The notes beneath the pieces were generated by a model, which did not search any database, was not told the DNA's origin, and was given only the letters and a program-made list of their open reading frames with translations. Shown here piece after piece: positions 49,979 through 57,804 of a stretch of DNA of 64,000 nucleotides. Numbering within the stretch: position 1 is the first letter of the stretch; each line of letters begins with the position of its first letter. The position numbers and the translations under genes were made by a program. The stretch is from JAUIAI01 sp041396685 (lineage in GTDB: Bacteria > Pseudomonadota > Gammaproteobacteria > Burkholderiales > Burkholderiaceae_E). The DNA lies in the NCBI GenBank assembly GCA_041396685.1, contig JAWKYD010000017.1, positions 62,001 through 126,000 of the forward strand. Direction: 5' to 3'.

Positions 49979-51841
49979 GTGTACGCTGACTATCGTGGAC
50001 GACCAGGGCTGATGTGTAAGCGATCGTTTCTGGAACGCGGGCTGGCCGTGGGCGGAAACCCGCTCTGGGCGAGCCTGGTCACCTGGCTCACCGCAGCCGG
50101 TCTGCTCGCCAGTGCGCTCTGGTGGCTATGGCCACGGACGGTGCCCACGGTTCCACCGCCGCAGCGCATTTCGTGTCTCTCATATTCGCCGTGGACCGGC
50201 GAGAGTGAGTCCCCACTCACCGATTTTTTCGTCTCGCCAGAGCGCATCGCGACCGATCTGCGCCGGCTGAGTGCGATCACGCCCTGCGTGCGCACCTACT
50301 CCAGTCAGCTGGGCATGGGCGCGGTACCGGCGATTGCGAAACGTTACGGGATGAAAGTGCTTCAGGGCATCTGGATTTCACGTAACGCCGAGGACAATGA
50401 AGCCGAGATCGAGGCCGCGCTGGCAGCTGCTGCGGCCGCGCCCGAAGCCGTGCGTGCCCTGGTCGTCGGCAACGAAGTGCTTTTGCGCCGGGAGCAGACT
50501 CCGGAATCCATGCAGGCATGGATCGAGACGGTGCGCCAGCGCACGACGATTCCGGTCACATACGCCGATGTCTGGGAGTTCTGGGCACGTAGTCCCGAGC
50601 TGGCCGGGTCGGTCGACTTCGTCACCGTCCATATCCTGCCGTATTGGGAAGACCATCCCGTGGGCATCGATGCCGCGATCGCGCACGTGGTCGACGTTCA
50701 GGCGGAGATGGCCGCACGCTTCGCACCGCGCCAGGTCATCATCGGTGAAACGGGCTGGCCGGACGCCGGCCGCCAGCGCGGCGCGGCCGTGCCTTCACAT
50801 CTGGCTCAGGCCCGCTTCACCCGGCAGTGGATGCTCGCCGCGCGCGAGCACGGCATCGACTACAACCTGATCGAGGCCTTCGATCAGCCATGGAAGCGCG
50901 CACACGAAGGCGCGATGGGCGGCGGCTGGGGTGTCCTGCACGCCGACGGAACGCCGAAGTTCGCCTTCGAAGGCCCGGTCGCCGAAGCGCCGGTCCTGGC
51001 CCGCCGCATGATCACCGGCCTGTTCGTCGGCGGCCTGCTCGGTGCGCTGGGTGTGTTCGCGATCCGGCGCCGCGCGTCTGATTCGGGCTTGCCGCTCGCG
51101 CGTGGAGTCTTTTTGGCGGGCGCCGTCACGATCGGAATTCTGTTGCCGTGGCAATGGGAGACCTGGGTGACCTGGAATCGCGACTGGCCGGAATGGGTGG
51201 TTAGTGTCGGCTTCACCTTGCTCGGCGATTTCTATCTGCTGGTCACGGCGCTGCGCCTCGACACCGGCCCTAGCACTGGCACTGGCGCTGGCGCTGGCAC
51301 TGGCACTGGCACTGGCACCGGCACTGGCCCTAGCCCTAGCCCTAGCCCTAGCCCTAGCCCTAGCACTGGCACTGGCACTGGCACTGGCACTGGCACTGGC
51401 AGCCTGGTCGGGCGACGGCCGCGAGTCGGGGCGCCGGCCCGGTCTGCCGCATCGGCGAATCGGATCATGGATGCCGCCGGGACGTGCTTGCTGCTAGCGA
51501 GCACTTACTTCCTGCTGCTTCATCTGATCGACGACCGCTATCGCGGCTTTCCGATCTCACTGTATCTGGCACCCGCGCTGGCATTGGTGTGCCAACGCTT
51601 GGGCGCCCCGGCCATGTTGCCGCTACCCGCGCACGGCGGATGGCTTCTGGCGGTCATGGGGGCCACGGCCGTGGTCATGTTCTATTGGGCCTGGCCGCTC
51701 AACCATCAGGGGATGGGGCTGGCCACCTTGCTGCTCTTGTCGGCCGCCTGCGCATGGCGACCGGCAGCGGCGCGTGCGTCCCACACCGATGCCAGCCAGG
51801 CCGCCGACAATGCGGCGGCGACACCCGGCTCGGGCCCGTAG
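49979..51841 (+). CDS. GH17-domain membrane protein (NdvC-like)
   Basis: The frame encodes 620 residues from a GTG at 49979; GGAGG is only three bases upstream, so the ATG at 50012 may be the true start. After one membrane helix (about 28-50) comes a GH17 domain with Glu in VVGNEVLLRR near 163 and Glu in IIGETGWPDAG near 256, both catalytic positions kept. About eight more membrane helices follow, with no GT2 domain. This resembles Bradyrhizobium NdvC, which is needed for the beta-1,6 links of cyclic glucans, probably as a transglycosylase. Residues 429-474 are a Thr-Gly/Pro-Ser repeat encoded by 23 hexamers, between membrane segments. Its last 136 bases overlap a gene on the opposite strand. 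Confidence 0.83.
   Translation: MYADYRGRPGLMCKRSFLERGLAVGGNPLWASLVTWLTAAGLLASALWWLWPRTVPTVPPPQRISCLSYSPWTGESESPLTDFFVSPERIATDLRRLSAITPCVRTYSSQLGMGAVPAIAKRYGMKVLQGIWISRNAEDNEAEIEAALAAAAAAPEAVRALVVGNEVLLRREQTPESMQAWIETVRQRTTIPVTYADVWEFWARSPELAGSVDFVTVHILPYWEDHPVGIDAAIAHVVDVQAEMAARFAPRQVIIGETGWPDAGRQRGAAVPSHLAQARFTRQWMLAAREHGIDYNLIEAFDQPWKRAHEGAMGGGWGVLHADGTPKFAFEGPVAEAPVLARRMITGLFVGGLLGALGVFAIRRRASDSGLPLARGVFLAGAVTIGILLPWQWETWVTWNRDWPEWVVSVGFTLLGDFYLLVTALRLDTGPSTGTGAGAGTGTGTGTGTGPSPSPSPSPSPSTGTGTGTGTGTGSLVGRRPRVGAPARSAASANRIMDAAGTCLLLASTYFLLLHLIDDRYRGFPISLYLAPALALVCQRLGAPAMLPLPAHGGWLLAVMGATAVVMFYWAWPLNHQGMGLATLLLLSAACAWRPAAARASHTDASQAADNAAATPGSGP
51263..51400 (+). repeat. 138-bp hexanucleotide repeat inside the GH17 gene
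   Basis: Twenty-three consecutive hexamers, mainly ACTGGC (Thr-Gly), with GCTGGC (Ala-Gly) and a block of six CCTAGC (Pro-Ser), run in the reading frame. Gain or loss of a unit would change the linker by two residues without a frameshift. The near-identical hexamers show recent expansion by slippage. Confidence 0.95.
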
Positions 51842-52173
51842 AGCATCGCGCCCGCACTGCCGAACAGAGCGCCGAACGTGACCAGCGCGAGCCCCCAGCG
51901 CGGCCCGCCCAGCGCACGCGCCGCGACCGAGGTTCCCACCAGCAGCAGGCCGATCCAGGACAGGCCCTGGCGCTGGAACGCGGCGATCGTCAGTGCGCGA
52001 ATCCGGCAGCGGGCCGACTCTTCGTCCACGCAGGCGAGCGCGACCGCCTGCGGCTCGACCAGGCCGTAGCGCAACCACGCCGCCAGACCGGTGGCGACGA
52101 CGACGGCAGAAATGACCAGCAGCCAGCGCCGGCCCGGAATGATCGGCATGTTGTCGAAGCGAAGACCTGCCAT
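51706..52173 (-). CDS. small membrane protein overlapping the GH17 gene
   Basis: The 155-residue product (ATG at 52173) has membrane helices at about residues 14-32 (RRWLLVISAVVVATGLAAWL), 63-85 (GLSWIGLLLVGTSVAARALG) and 90-112 (LALVTFGALFGSAGAMLYGP). A conserved-looking loop with two Cys (VALACVDEESARCRIRAL) lies between the first two. The DUF is not recognised. Its last 136 bases overlap the 3' end of the GH17 gene on the other strand; both frames remain coding-like there, the minus one through ALSAAWLASVWDARAAAG. An upstream in-frame TTG at 52194 is less likely. It ends a possible unit with the acyl-CoA dehydrogenase 32 bases upstream. Confidence 0.7.
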   Translation of the reverse strand: MAGLRFDNMPIIPGRRWLLVISAVVVATGLAAWLRYGLVEPQAVALACVDEESARCRIRALTIAAFQRQGLSWIGLLLVGTSVAARALGGPRWGLALVTFGALFGSAGAMLYGPEPGVAAALSAAWLASVWDARAAAGRHAQAADKSSKVASPIP

Positions 52174-52205
52174 GGCTGCTCGCGGTTGCGCCAAGACGCG
52201 GTGCG

Positions 52206-53384
52206 TCAGTACGACTTGGGCAGATTGAGGACTTTCTCTGCCAGGAATGACAGGATGAGCTGCGGGCTGACAGGCGCGATGCGCGGAATCATCGCCTCGC
52301 GCATGAACCGCTCGACGTGATACTCACGCGCATAGCCCATGCCGCCGTGGGTGAGCACCGCGGTTTCGCAGGCACGAAAGCCGGCCTCTCCGGCTGCATA
52401 CTTGGCAGCATTGGCATGCGGGCCGGCCGGCTGGCCACGATCGTAGGCCCAGGCCGCGCGCCACATCAACAGCTCGGCCGCTTCGAGTTCGACCCAGCGC
52501 TGCGCGAGCGGATGCTGGACACCCTGATTGCGTCCGATAGGGGCGCCGAACACCACACGTTCGCCGGCGTAGGCGGCGGCGCGCTCGAGGGCTGCCTGGC
52601 CAAGGCCGACCGCCTCGGCCGCGATCAGGATGCGTTCGGGGTTCAGGCCGTGCAGGATGTACTCGAAGCCACGACCCTCGTCGCCGATTCGGTCTTCGAC
52701 CGGAATCTCGAGGTCGTCGATGAACAGCTGGTTCGAATCGACGGCCTTGCGGCCCATCTTGTCGATCTCGCGAACGTCGATGCGCTGCCGGTCGAGGCGC
52801 GTATAGAACAGGCTCAGACCGCGCGTGGCCGGCAGGCCCGCACGGGCGAGATCTTCGGCGGTGCTGGTGCGGGCCAGCAAGAGCATGCGATCGGCGACCT
52901 GCGCGGTCGAGATCCACAGCTTCTGACCGCTCACCCTGTAGACGTCACCGTCACGGCGCGCGAAGGTCTTCATGCCGAGCGTGTTCAGGCCGGCGTCCGG
53001 CTCGGTGACCGCGAAGCAGGCCTTCTCGCGGCCATCGATCAGCGGCGGCAGGAAGCGCTCTTGCTGCTGCGCCGTGCCGAAGCGGATCACCGGCTGCAAA
53101 CCGAAGATGTTCATGTGAACCGCAGACGCGCCCGAGAAACCCGCACCCGAGCGCGCGATCGTGTGCATCAGCAACGCCGCTTCGGTGATACCCAGCCCCG
53201 CGCCACCGACCTCGGCGGGCATGGCGATGCCAAGCCAGCCGCCGGCCGCGCAGGCCGCGTGGAATTCGTGCGGGAAACCACCCTCGCGATCGAGCCGCGC
53301 CCAGTAGGCGAGGTCGAAATCCGCGCACAAGCGGGTGACCGCCTCGCGCAGCGCCAATTGGTCGTCAGTCAGGTCGAAGTTCAT
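52206..53384 (-). CDS. acyl-CoA dehydrogenase
   Basis: The 392-residue flavoenzyme has the standard three-domain layout: N-terminal MNFDLTDDQLALREAVTRL, then ACFAVTEPDAGLNTLGMKTF (FAD/substrate contact), YRVSGQKLWISTAQVADRML and GRKAVDSNQLFIDDLEIPVE. At the end, TAVLTHGGMGYAREYHVERF is followed by MREAMIPRIAPVSPQLILS. The position normally held by a YxGT(N/S)E motif reads RIAPVS, so the catalytic base, if any, must lie elsewhere, as in branched-chain or isovaleryl-type members. It would feed ETF with electrons from an acyl-CoA. The substrate is unknown. It is divergent from the beta-lactamase-fold gene, 56 bases away. Confidence 0.88.
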   Translation of the reverse strand: MNFDLTDDQLALREAVTRLCADFDLAYWARLDREGGFPHEFHAACAAGGWLGIAMPAEVGGAGLGITEAALLMHTIARSGAGFSGASAVHMNIFGLQPVIRFGTAQQQERFLPPLIDGREKACFAVTEPDAGLNTLGMKTFARRDGDVYRVSGQKLWISTAQVADRMLLLARTSTAEDLARAGLPATRGLSLFYTRLDRQRIDVREIDKMGRKAVDSNQLFIDDLEIPVEDRIGDEGRGFEYILHGLNPERILIAAEAVGLGQAALERAAAYAGERVVFGAPIGRNQGVQHPLAQRWVELEAAELLMWRAAWAYDRGQPAGPHANAAKYAAGEAGFRACETAVLTHGGMGYAREYHVERFMREAMIPRIAPVSPQLILSFLAEKVLNLPKSY

Positions 53385-53440
53385 GCTGGTAATCTACTCC
53401 AGCGCGCCGGCTCGCGCCGCCCGCCATGCCCCGGAGACAG

Positions 53441-54532
53441 ATGATCGACTCGTCATTCGCTCAACCACCACGGCCACTGGAGCCACGCTGGCGCGAAACC
53501 GTGGACTACGCGATCGCGCATCAGAGCGCCTGGTCGCGCGATCCGGCTACCGATGCCCGGTCCTTCGGCATCCACCATCTTGACGACCCGCCTCATAACA
53601 GGTTGCTCGGCCCGGTGTTCGCGCGCGGCCCTGCCAGCGGCATGATCGCGGTGGACGGCCGCGTCGTCTGCTCGTGGGGGGAACCCGACGCGCCGGACAT
53701 GACCTTCAGCGTCACCAAGACCTACCTCGCGCTCACCGCCGGCGTCGCGCACGACCGCGGCATCCTGCCCCCGCTCGACGAACCGGTACGTTGTCGCTTG
53801 CCCGGGCTCGGCTTCGACAGCGCGCACAACCGGCGCATCACCTGGGAGCACCTGCTGCAGTTCACGAGCGAGTGGCAAGGCAGTTGTTTCGGTGTGCCGG
53901 ACCGCATCGATCGCTATCGGGTGGCCGGCTTTCAGCCGGCACCGACCGAACGCGGGCGCAAGGGAGACGCCCGGGCGCTGGCCCGCCCCGGCACCTACTG
54001 GGAGTACAACGACGTCCGCATCAACCAGTTTTCGCTGGCGCTGATGCACTTGCTACGCCGCCCGGTGCCGGAGTTGTTCGCCGAGGCGATCGCGACGCCG
54101 CTGGGTCTGTCTTCCTCGTGGCGATGGTCGGGCTACGACAACGCGTGGTTCGAGATCGACGGGCGGCCGATGCAGAGCGTGCCGGGCGGCGGCCACTGGG
54201 GCGGCGGTATGCGCATCAGCGCACGCGACCAGCTTCGCATCGCGCAGATGATGCTCGACGACGGTCGTTGGAACGGCCGGACGGTGCTGTCGTCGGAGTG
54301 GCTGCAACGGATGCGCACGCCTTGCGATATCGCGCCTTTCTACGGCTATTTTCTTTGGCTCAATCACGGCCATCGACCCATTCCTGCCGCCGAGCCAGAC
54401 GACTTCTTCGCAGTAGGTGTCGGCGCCCAGGTCATATGGCATAGTCCGCGCCGAAGACTGGTTGCTGCAATTCGTTGGTTGCAACTCGAGGCCTTCGACG
54501 GCCTGGTCGCCTGCGTCGACCGAGCGCTCTGA
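53441..54532 (+). CDS. serine hydrolase, beta-lactamase/DD-peptidase fold
   Basis: The 363-residue protein has the SxxK motif FSVTKTYLAL near residue 92 (Ser and Lys of class C beta-lactamase-type esterases/peptidases), a Tyr-Xaa-Asn-like WEYNDVRINQFSLAL near 190, and GGHWGGGMRISARDQLRIAQ near 250. The third box is weak (FFAVGVGAQVIWHS). No signal peptide is seen, so it is probably a cytoplasmic esterase or 6-aminohexanoate-dimer-hydrolase-like enzyme, not a resistance beta-lactamase. The ATG at 53441 (MIDSSF) has GGAG close upstream; the ATG at 53426 lacks one. Substrate unknown. Confidence 0.85.
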   Translation: MIDSSFAQPPRPLEPRWRETVDYAIAHQSAWSRDPATDARSFGIHHLDDPPHNRLLGPVFARGPASGMIAVDGRVVCSWGEPDAPDMTFSVTKTYLALTAGVAHDRGILPPLDEPVRCRLPGLGFDSAHNRRITWEHLLQFTSEWQGSCFGVPDRIDRYRVAGFQPAPTERGRKGDARALARPGTYWEYNDVRINQFSLALMHLLRRPVPELFAEAIATPLGLSSSWRWSGYDNAWFEIDGRPMQSVPGGGHWGGGMRISARDQLRIAQMMLDDGRWNGRTVLSSEWLQRMRTPCDIAPFYGYFLWLNHGHRPIPAAEPDDFFAVGVGAQVIWHSPRRRLVAAIRWLQLEAFDGLVACVDRAL

Positions 54533-54917
54533 CAGGCTCGCGCACACTCTGGCAAACGCCGCCCGAAGTCTTCTGTGCAAGGCGCGACTCCCCAAAAAGT
54601 TGTCCGGGAACGAACCTTGCGCGCCCTGGAGATACCTCATGTCTTGCGGGTGAACGCGCGAGCACGAGCAAACGACGAAAGCAAGAACTACGTCAAGATT
54701 TTGATGGCCGTCCGCCCATTGGTTCGGGCGCAGTTGGCAGTCGTTGCCAGAAACCATCAAAAGGTCGTTGCGTGAAAAAAAATGTGCTTGTTTGGCCGCT
54801 GCGCCCTTGATTTCCGGTGATGAAAAGCGGACGATTTGAATGTAACGAAATATTTCGACATGCTTCTTCAGGTGTCCCGGATTCACTCTCCGGCCTCGAC
54901 AAGACAGGTCCCTGGCA
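54533..54917. other. 385-base intergenic region before the methyltransferase
   Basis: No gene is supported. The stretch from about 54670 to 54860 is markedly richer in A and T than its surroundings and includes a run of eight A at 54775-54782. It contains the palindrome at 54846-54857. It probably holds the promoter of the methyltransferase gene, but I could not fix -35 and -10 elements with confidence. Confidence 0.5.
54846..54857. promoter_or_regulatory. perfect 12-bp AT-rich palindrome, candidate operator
   Basis: CGAAATATTTCG is fully self-complementary and lies 60 bases before the methyltransferase ATG in a local AT-rich stretch. TGT at 54841 and ACA at 54858-54860 flank it. It could be a binding site for a dimeric regulator; none is encoded nearby. 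Confidence 0.4.
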
Positions 54918-56231
54918 ATGGATATCGCTATTCCTCCCGCACTGGCCGAGAACGCCAGTCAGCGTGCTCTTTCCGCCTACATGCCGCGCTCGGCCGGGTT
55001 CGGCCGTTGTCGGTTCTGCAACCACGAGCTGAAGGACGTCGTCGCTGACCTCGGCATGCAACCGGTGGCCAATGCCTACCGGTCGTTCCATGAGGTCAAC
55101 CGCATGGAGCCGTTCTTCCCGCTGCGAGCGTTGGTCTGCAGCAATTGTCTGCTGGTGCAGGCACAGGAGTTCGAGACGGCGGAGAACCTGTTCTCGCAGG
55201 ACTACGCCTATTTCTCGTCGTTCTCCGACTCCTGGCTCAAGCATGCACGATCCTACGCGCACGCGACGATCAAGCGCTTCGACCTGAACCAGAACAGCCG
55301 GGTGGTGGAAATCGCCTGCAACGACGGCTACCTGTTGCGCTGGTTCGTCGAGCAGGGCATTCCGTCGCTGGGTATCGAGCCCACCACGAGCACCGCGCGC
55401 GCCGCCGCCGCGCTCGGCATCCCGGTCCACATGAGTTTCTTCGGCGCCGACACGGCCTATGAACTGCGCGCCGCCGGCGTGCAGGCCGACCTGATGCCCG
55501 CGAACAACGTGGTGGCACACGTGCCGGACATCAACGATTTCGTCGAGGGCTTCCGCATCCTGCTCAAGCCGCACGGGGTGGCCACCTTCGAGTTCCACCA
55601 CGTCATGAACCTGCTCGGACTCAATCAGTTCGACACGATCTATCACGAGCACTACTACTATCACTCGCTGCTCACGTTCAGAAAGATCCTGGCCGCCCAC
55701 AATCTGGCCGTGTTCGACGTCGAACAGCTGCCGACCCACGGTGGCTCGCTGCGCGTCTACGCACAGCACGCCGGCACCGGCATCCACGCGTTGAGCCCGC
55801 GGGTCGACGACGTGCTCGCCCAGGAGCGCGCGGCGGGCCTCGAGAACATCGAGACCTACCTCGGCCTGAACGATCGCGTGCGCGAGATGAAGCAGAACCT
55901 GCTGTCGGTGCTGATCGACGCCAAGCGCCAAGGCAAGCGCATCGCCGCCTATGGTGCGCCGGCCAAGGGCAACACGCTGCTGAACTACGCCGGTGTCCGC
56001 AATGACTTCATCGACTTCACCGTCGATCGCAACCCGGCCAAGCAACAACACATGCTGCCCGGCACGATGATCCCGATCCTGTCACCCGACGTCGTCTTCG
56101 AGTCGAAGCCGGATATCCTGCTCGTGCTGGTCTGGAATCTGCTCGACGAGGTGCGCGAGCAGATGGCGGGAATCGTCAGTTGGGGCGGCATGTTCATGGT
56201 TGCCATGCCCGAGGTTCGCCTGATCGCCTGA
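54918..56231 (+). CDS. SAM-dependent C-methyltransferase, zinc-binding TylC3/NovU type
   Basis: The 437-residue protein has the three-part plan of sugar C-methyltransferases. An N-terminal zinc-binding module has CRFCNHELKDV near residue 35 and LVCSNCLLVQ near 75 (four Cys). The SAM domain has VVEIACNDGYLLRWFVEQGI near 130, PANNVVAHVPDINDF and IYHEHYYYHSL. The C-terminal domain has IAAYGAPAKGNTLLNYAGV near 345. Known members methylate C-3 or C-5 of dTDP-4-keto-6-deoxysugars; related enzymes act in polysaccharide or natural-product pathways. It is the first of a three-gene plus-strand set. A hairpin with a T-run follows its stop. No other nucleotide-sugar gene is visible, so the acceptor is unknown. 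Confidence 0.9.
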   Translation: MDIAIPPALAENASQRALSAYMPRSAGFGRCRFCNHELKDVVADLGMQPVANAYRSFHEVNRMEPFFPLRALVCSNCLLVQAQEFETAENLFSQDYAYFSSFSDSWLKHARSYAHATIKRFDLNQNSRVVEIACNDGYLLRWFVEQGIPSLGIEPTTSTARAAAALGIPVHMSFFGADTAYELRAAGVQADLMPANNVVAHVPDINDFVEGFRILLKPHGVATFEFHHVMNLLGLNQFDTIYHEHYYYHSLLTFRKILAAHNLAVFDVEQLPTHGGSLRVYAQHAGTGIHALSPRVDDVLAQERAAGLENIETYLGLNDRVREMKQNLLSVLIDAKRQGKRIAAYGAPAKGNTLLNYAGVRNDFIDFTVDRNPAKQQHMLPGTMIPILSPDVVFESKPDILLVLVWNLLDEVREQMAGIVSWGGMFMVAMPEVRLIA

Positions 56232-56254
56232 TGCGGCAGGTAAGTCCGGGGCGT

Positions 56255-56286
56255 GATACGGCGGCCACGGCCGCCGTATCCGTTTT
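56255..56286 (+). terminator. terminator-like hairpin after the methyltransferase gene
   Basis: GATACGGCGGCC at 56255-56266 and GGCCGCCGTATC at 56269-56280 form a perfect 12-bp inverted repeat, with only AC between them so the top pairs must open. CGTTTT follows. It lies in the 114-base gap before the DUF4910 gene and may reduce, rather than stop, read-through. Confidence 0.7.
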
Positions 56287-56345
56287 CGCGCCGGCCGCGC
56301 CGGCGCCGGCGCGGGCGCCACACCGATATGTGTCGAAGGGAAAAC

Positions 56346-57707
56346 ATGAGCGAAGCGCAGTTCGACGGAAAACAGCTCTACGCGTTGTGCGAACGGCTCT
56401 ACCCGATCGCACGCAGCCTGACCGGACCGGGTGTCCGGGCCACCTTGCAGGAACTCGCACGGACGCTCGTCGAGTTGGCCCCGGATGCTCCCGCGCTCGA
56501 GACGGTCGAGATCGCCAGCGGTGAGACCGTCTTCGACTGGACGGTTCCAGACGAATGGGTCGCGCGCGAGGCCTGGATCCGCGGCCCGGACGGCCGCAAG
56601 CGGGCCCGGTTCAGCGACCACTCCCTGCACCTGCTCGGCTACAGCGAGCCGGTGCACACGACCATGCCGCTCGCACAACTGCAGTCGCATCTGTTTTCGA
56701 TGCCCGACCGGCCCGACTGGATTCCCTACCGCACGAGCTACTACCGCCGCACCTGGGGCTTCTGCCTGACCGATCGCGAGCGCGCGTCGCTTCCCGATGG
56801 CGACTACGAGGTCTATGTCGACGCCGACCTCGGGCCCGGCTCGCTCACCTACGGCGAGTTGGTACTGCCGGGTGAGAGCGACCGCGAGATCCTGGTCTGG
56901 ACCCACGTCTGCCATCCCTCGCTGGCCAACGACAATCTGTCCGGCATGAGCGTGGCGCTGGCCGTGGCCGCGGCCTGGGCCCGGCGCAACAGGCGCCACA
57001 CCCTGCGCTTCGTGTTCGCGCCCGGCACCATCGGCGCGATCGCTTGGCTGGCCAGACACCCGCAGCTTCGTGCGCGCATCGCTCACGCGCTGGTCATGTC
57101 GAACCTCGGCGACGCCGGGCCGTTTCACTACAAGCAGAGCCGCGACGGCACCGCCGACGTCGACCGGGTCTTTGCTCATCTGTTCGCAAACGAGTCGTCG
57201 CTCGGCGAAGCGACCATCCTGCCGTTCGAACCCTATGGCTACGACGAACGCCAGTTCAACAGCCCTGGAATCGGCATCGCGGCGGGCTGCCTGACGCGCA
57301 CGCCGCACGGCCTCTATCCGCAATATCACACCAGCGGCGACGACCTTAGCTTCATTTCGGGCACCGCCCTCGTCCAGGCCTGCGCACTGGTCATGCAGGC
57401 GACGCGCATGCTCGACGGCGATCGTTCGTACCGCAACCTCGAGCCCTATGGAGAGCCCCAACTCGGCAAGCGCGGGCTCTACGACACGACCGGCGGCGAG
57501 AACGAACGCCGCCTTCGTCAGCTGGCGACGCTATGGGTACTGAACCAGTCGGACGGGTCGCGTTCGTTGATCGACATCGCGATTCGCGCCCGTATGCCGT
57601 TTGCGATGATCGAAGAGGCGGCGAACGCCTTGCTGGCCGGCGGTTTGCTCGCCGATATCACGCCATCCGACGCGCGATCGGGTTCACCAGACAAAGGTAG
57701 TCGTTGA
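56346..57707 (+). CDS. DUF4910 aminopeptidase-like protein
   Basis: The 453-residue protein matches the DUF4910 type: an N-terminal region with LYPIARSLTGPGVRATLQEL, an inserted beta domain (WIRGPDGRKRARFSDHSLHL), then an M28-like peptidase core. Putative metal residues are in VWTHVCHPSLANDNLSGMSV near residue 195 and in YPQYHTSGDDLSFI near 335; NSPGIGIAAGCLTRTP also fits. The last 60 residues look like a winged helix (LRQLATLWVLNQSDGSRSLI). These proteins occur in polysaccharide and natural-product clusters; their reaction is not established, and peptidase, deacylase or amide-bond roles are all possible. It lies between the C-methyltransferase and the aminotransferase. Confidence 0.82.
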   Translation: MSEAQFDGKQLYALCERLYPIARSLTGPGVRATLQELARTLVELAPDAPALETVEIASGETVFDWTVPDEWVAREAWIRGPDGRKRARFSDHSLHLLGYSEPVHTTMPLAQLQSHLFSMPDRPDWIPYRTSYYRRTWGFCLTDRERASLPDGDYEVYVDADLGPGSLTYGELVLPGESDREILVWTHVCHPSLANDNLSGMSVALAVAAAWARRNRRHTLRFVFAPGTIGAIAWLARHPQLRARIAHALVMSNLGDAGPFHYKQSRDGTADVDRVFAHLFANESSLGEATILPFEPYGYDERQFNSPGIGIAAGCLTRTPHGLYPQYHTSGDDLSFISGTALVQACALVMQATRMLDGDRSYRNLEPYGEPQLGKRGLYDTTGGENERRLRQLATLWVLNQSDGSRSLIDIAIRARMPFAMIEEAANALLAGGLLADITPSDARSGSPDKGSR

Positions 57708-57804
57708 ACGCGCATGAGTGGAGTCGACCCGACTAAGATGGATGCCTCGATCGAGAATTCCGCGGCGCCCACCTCCCGGCCCGCCAACAGCGAAGGATTC
57801 CCCC

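Noticed and set aside
51263..51400. Possible CRISPR array from the dense short repeats
   Set aside because: Units are contiguous hexamers without spacers and stay in one reading frame of a GH17 gene.
53441..54532. Antibiotic-resistance beta-lactamase
   Set aside because: SxxK fold is present, but there is no signal peptide and no convincing KTG box; an esterase or amidase is likelier.
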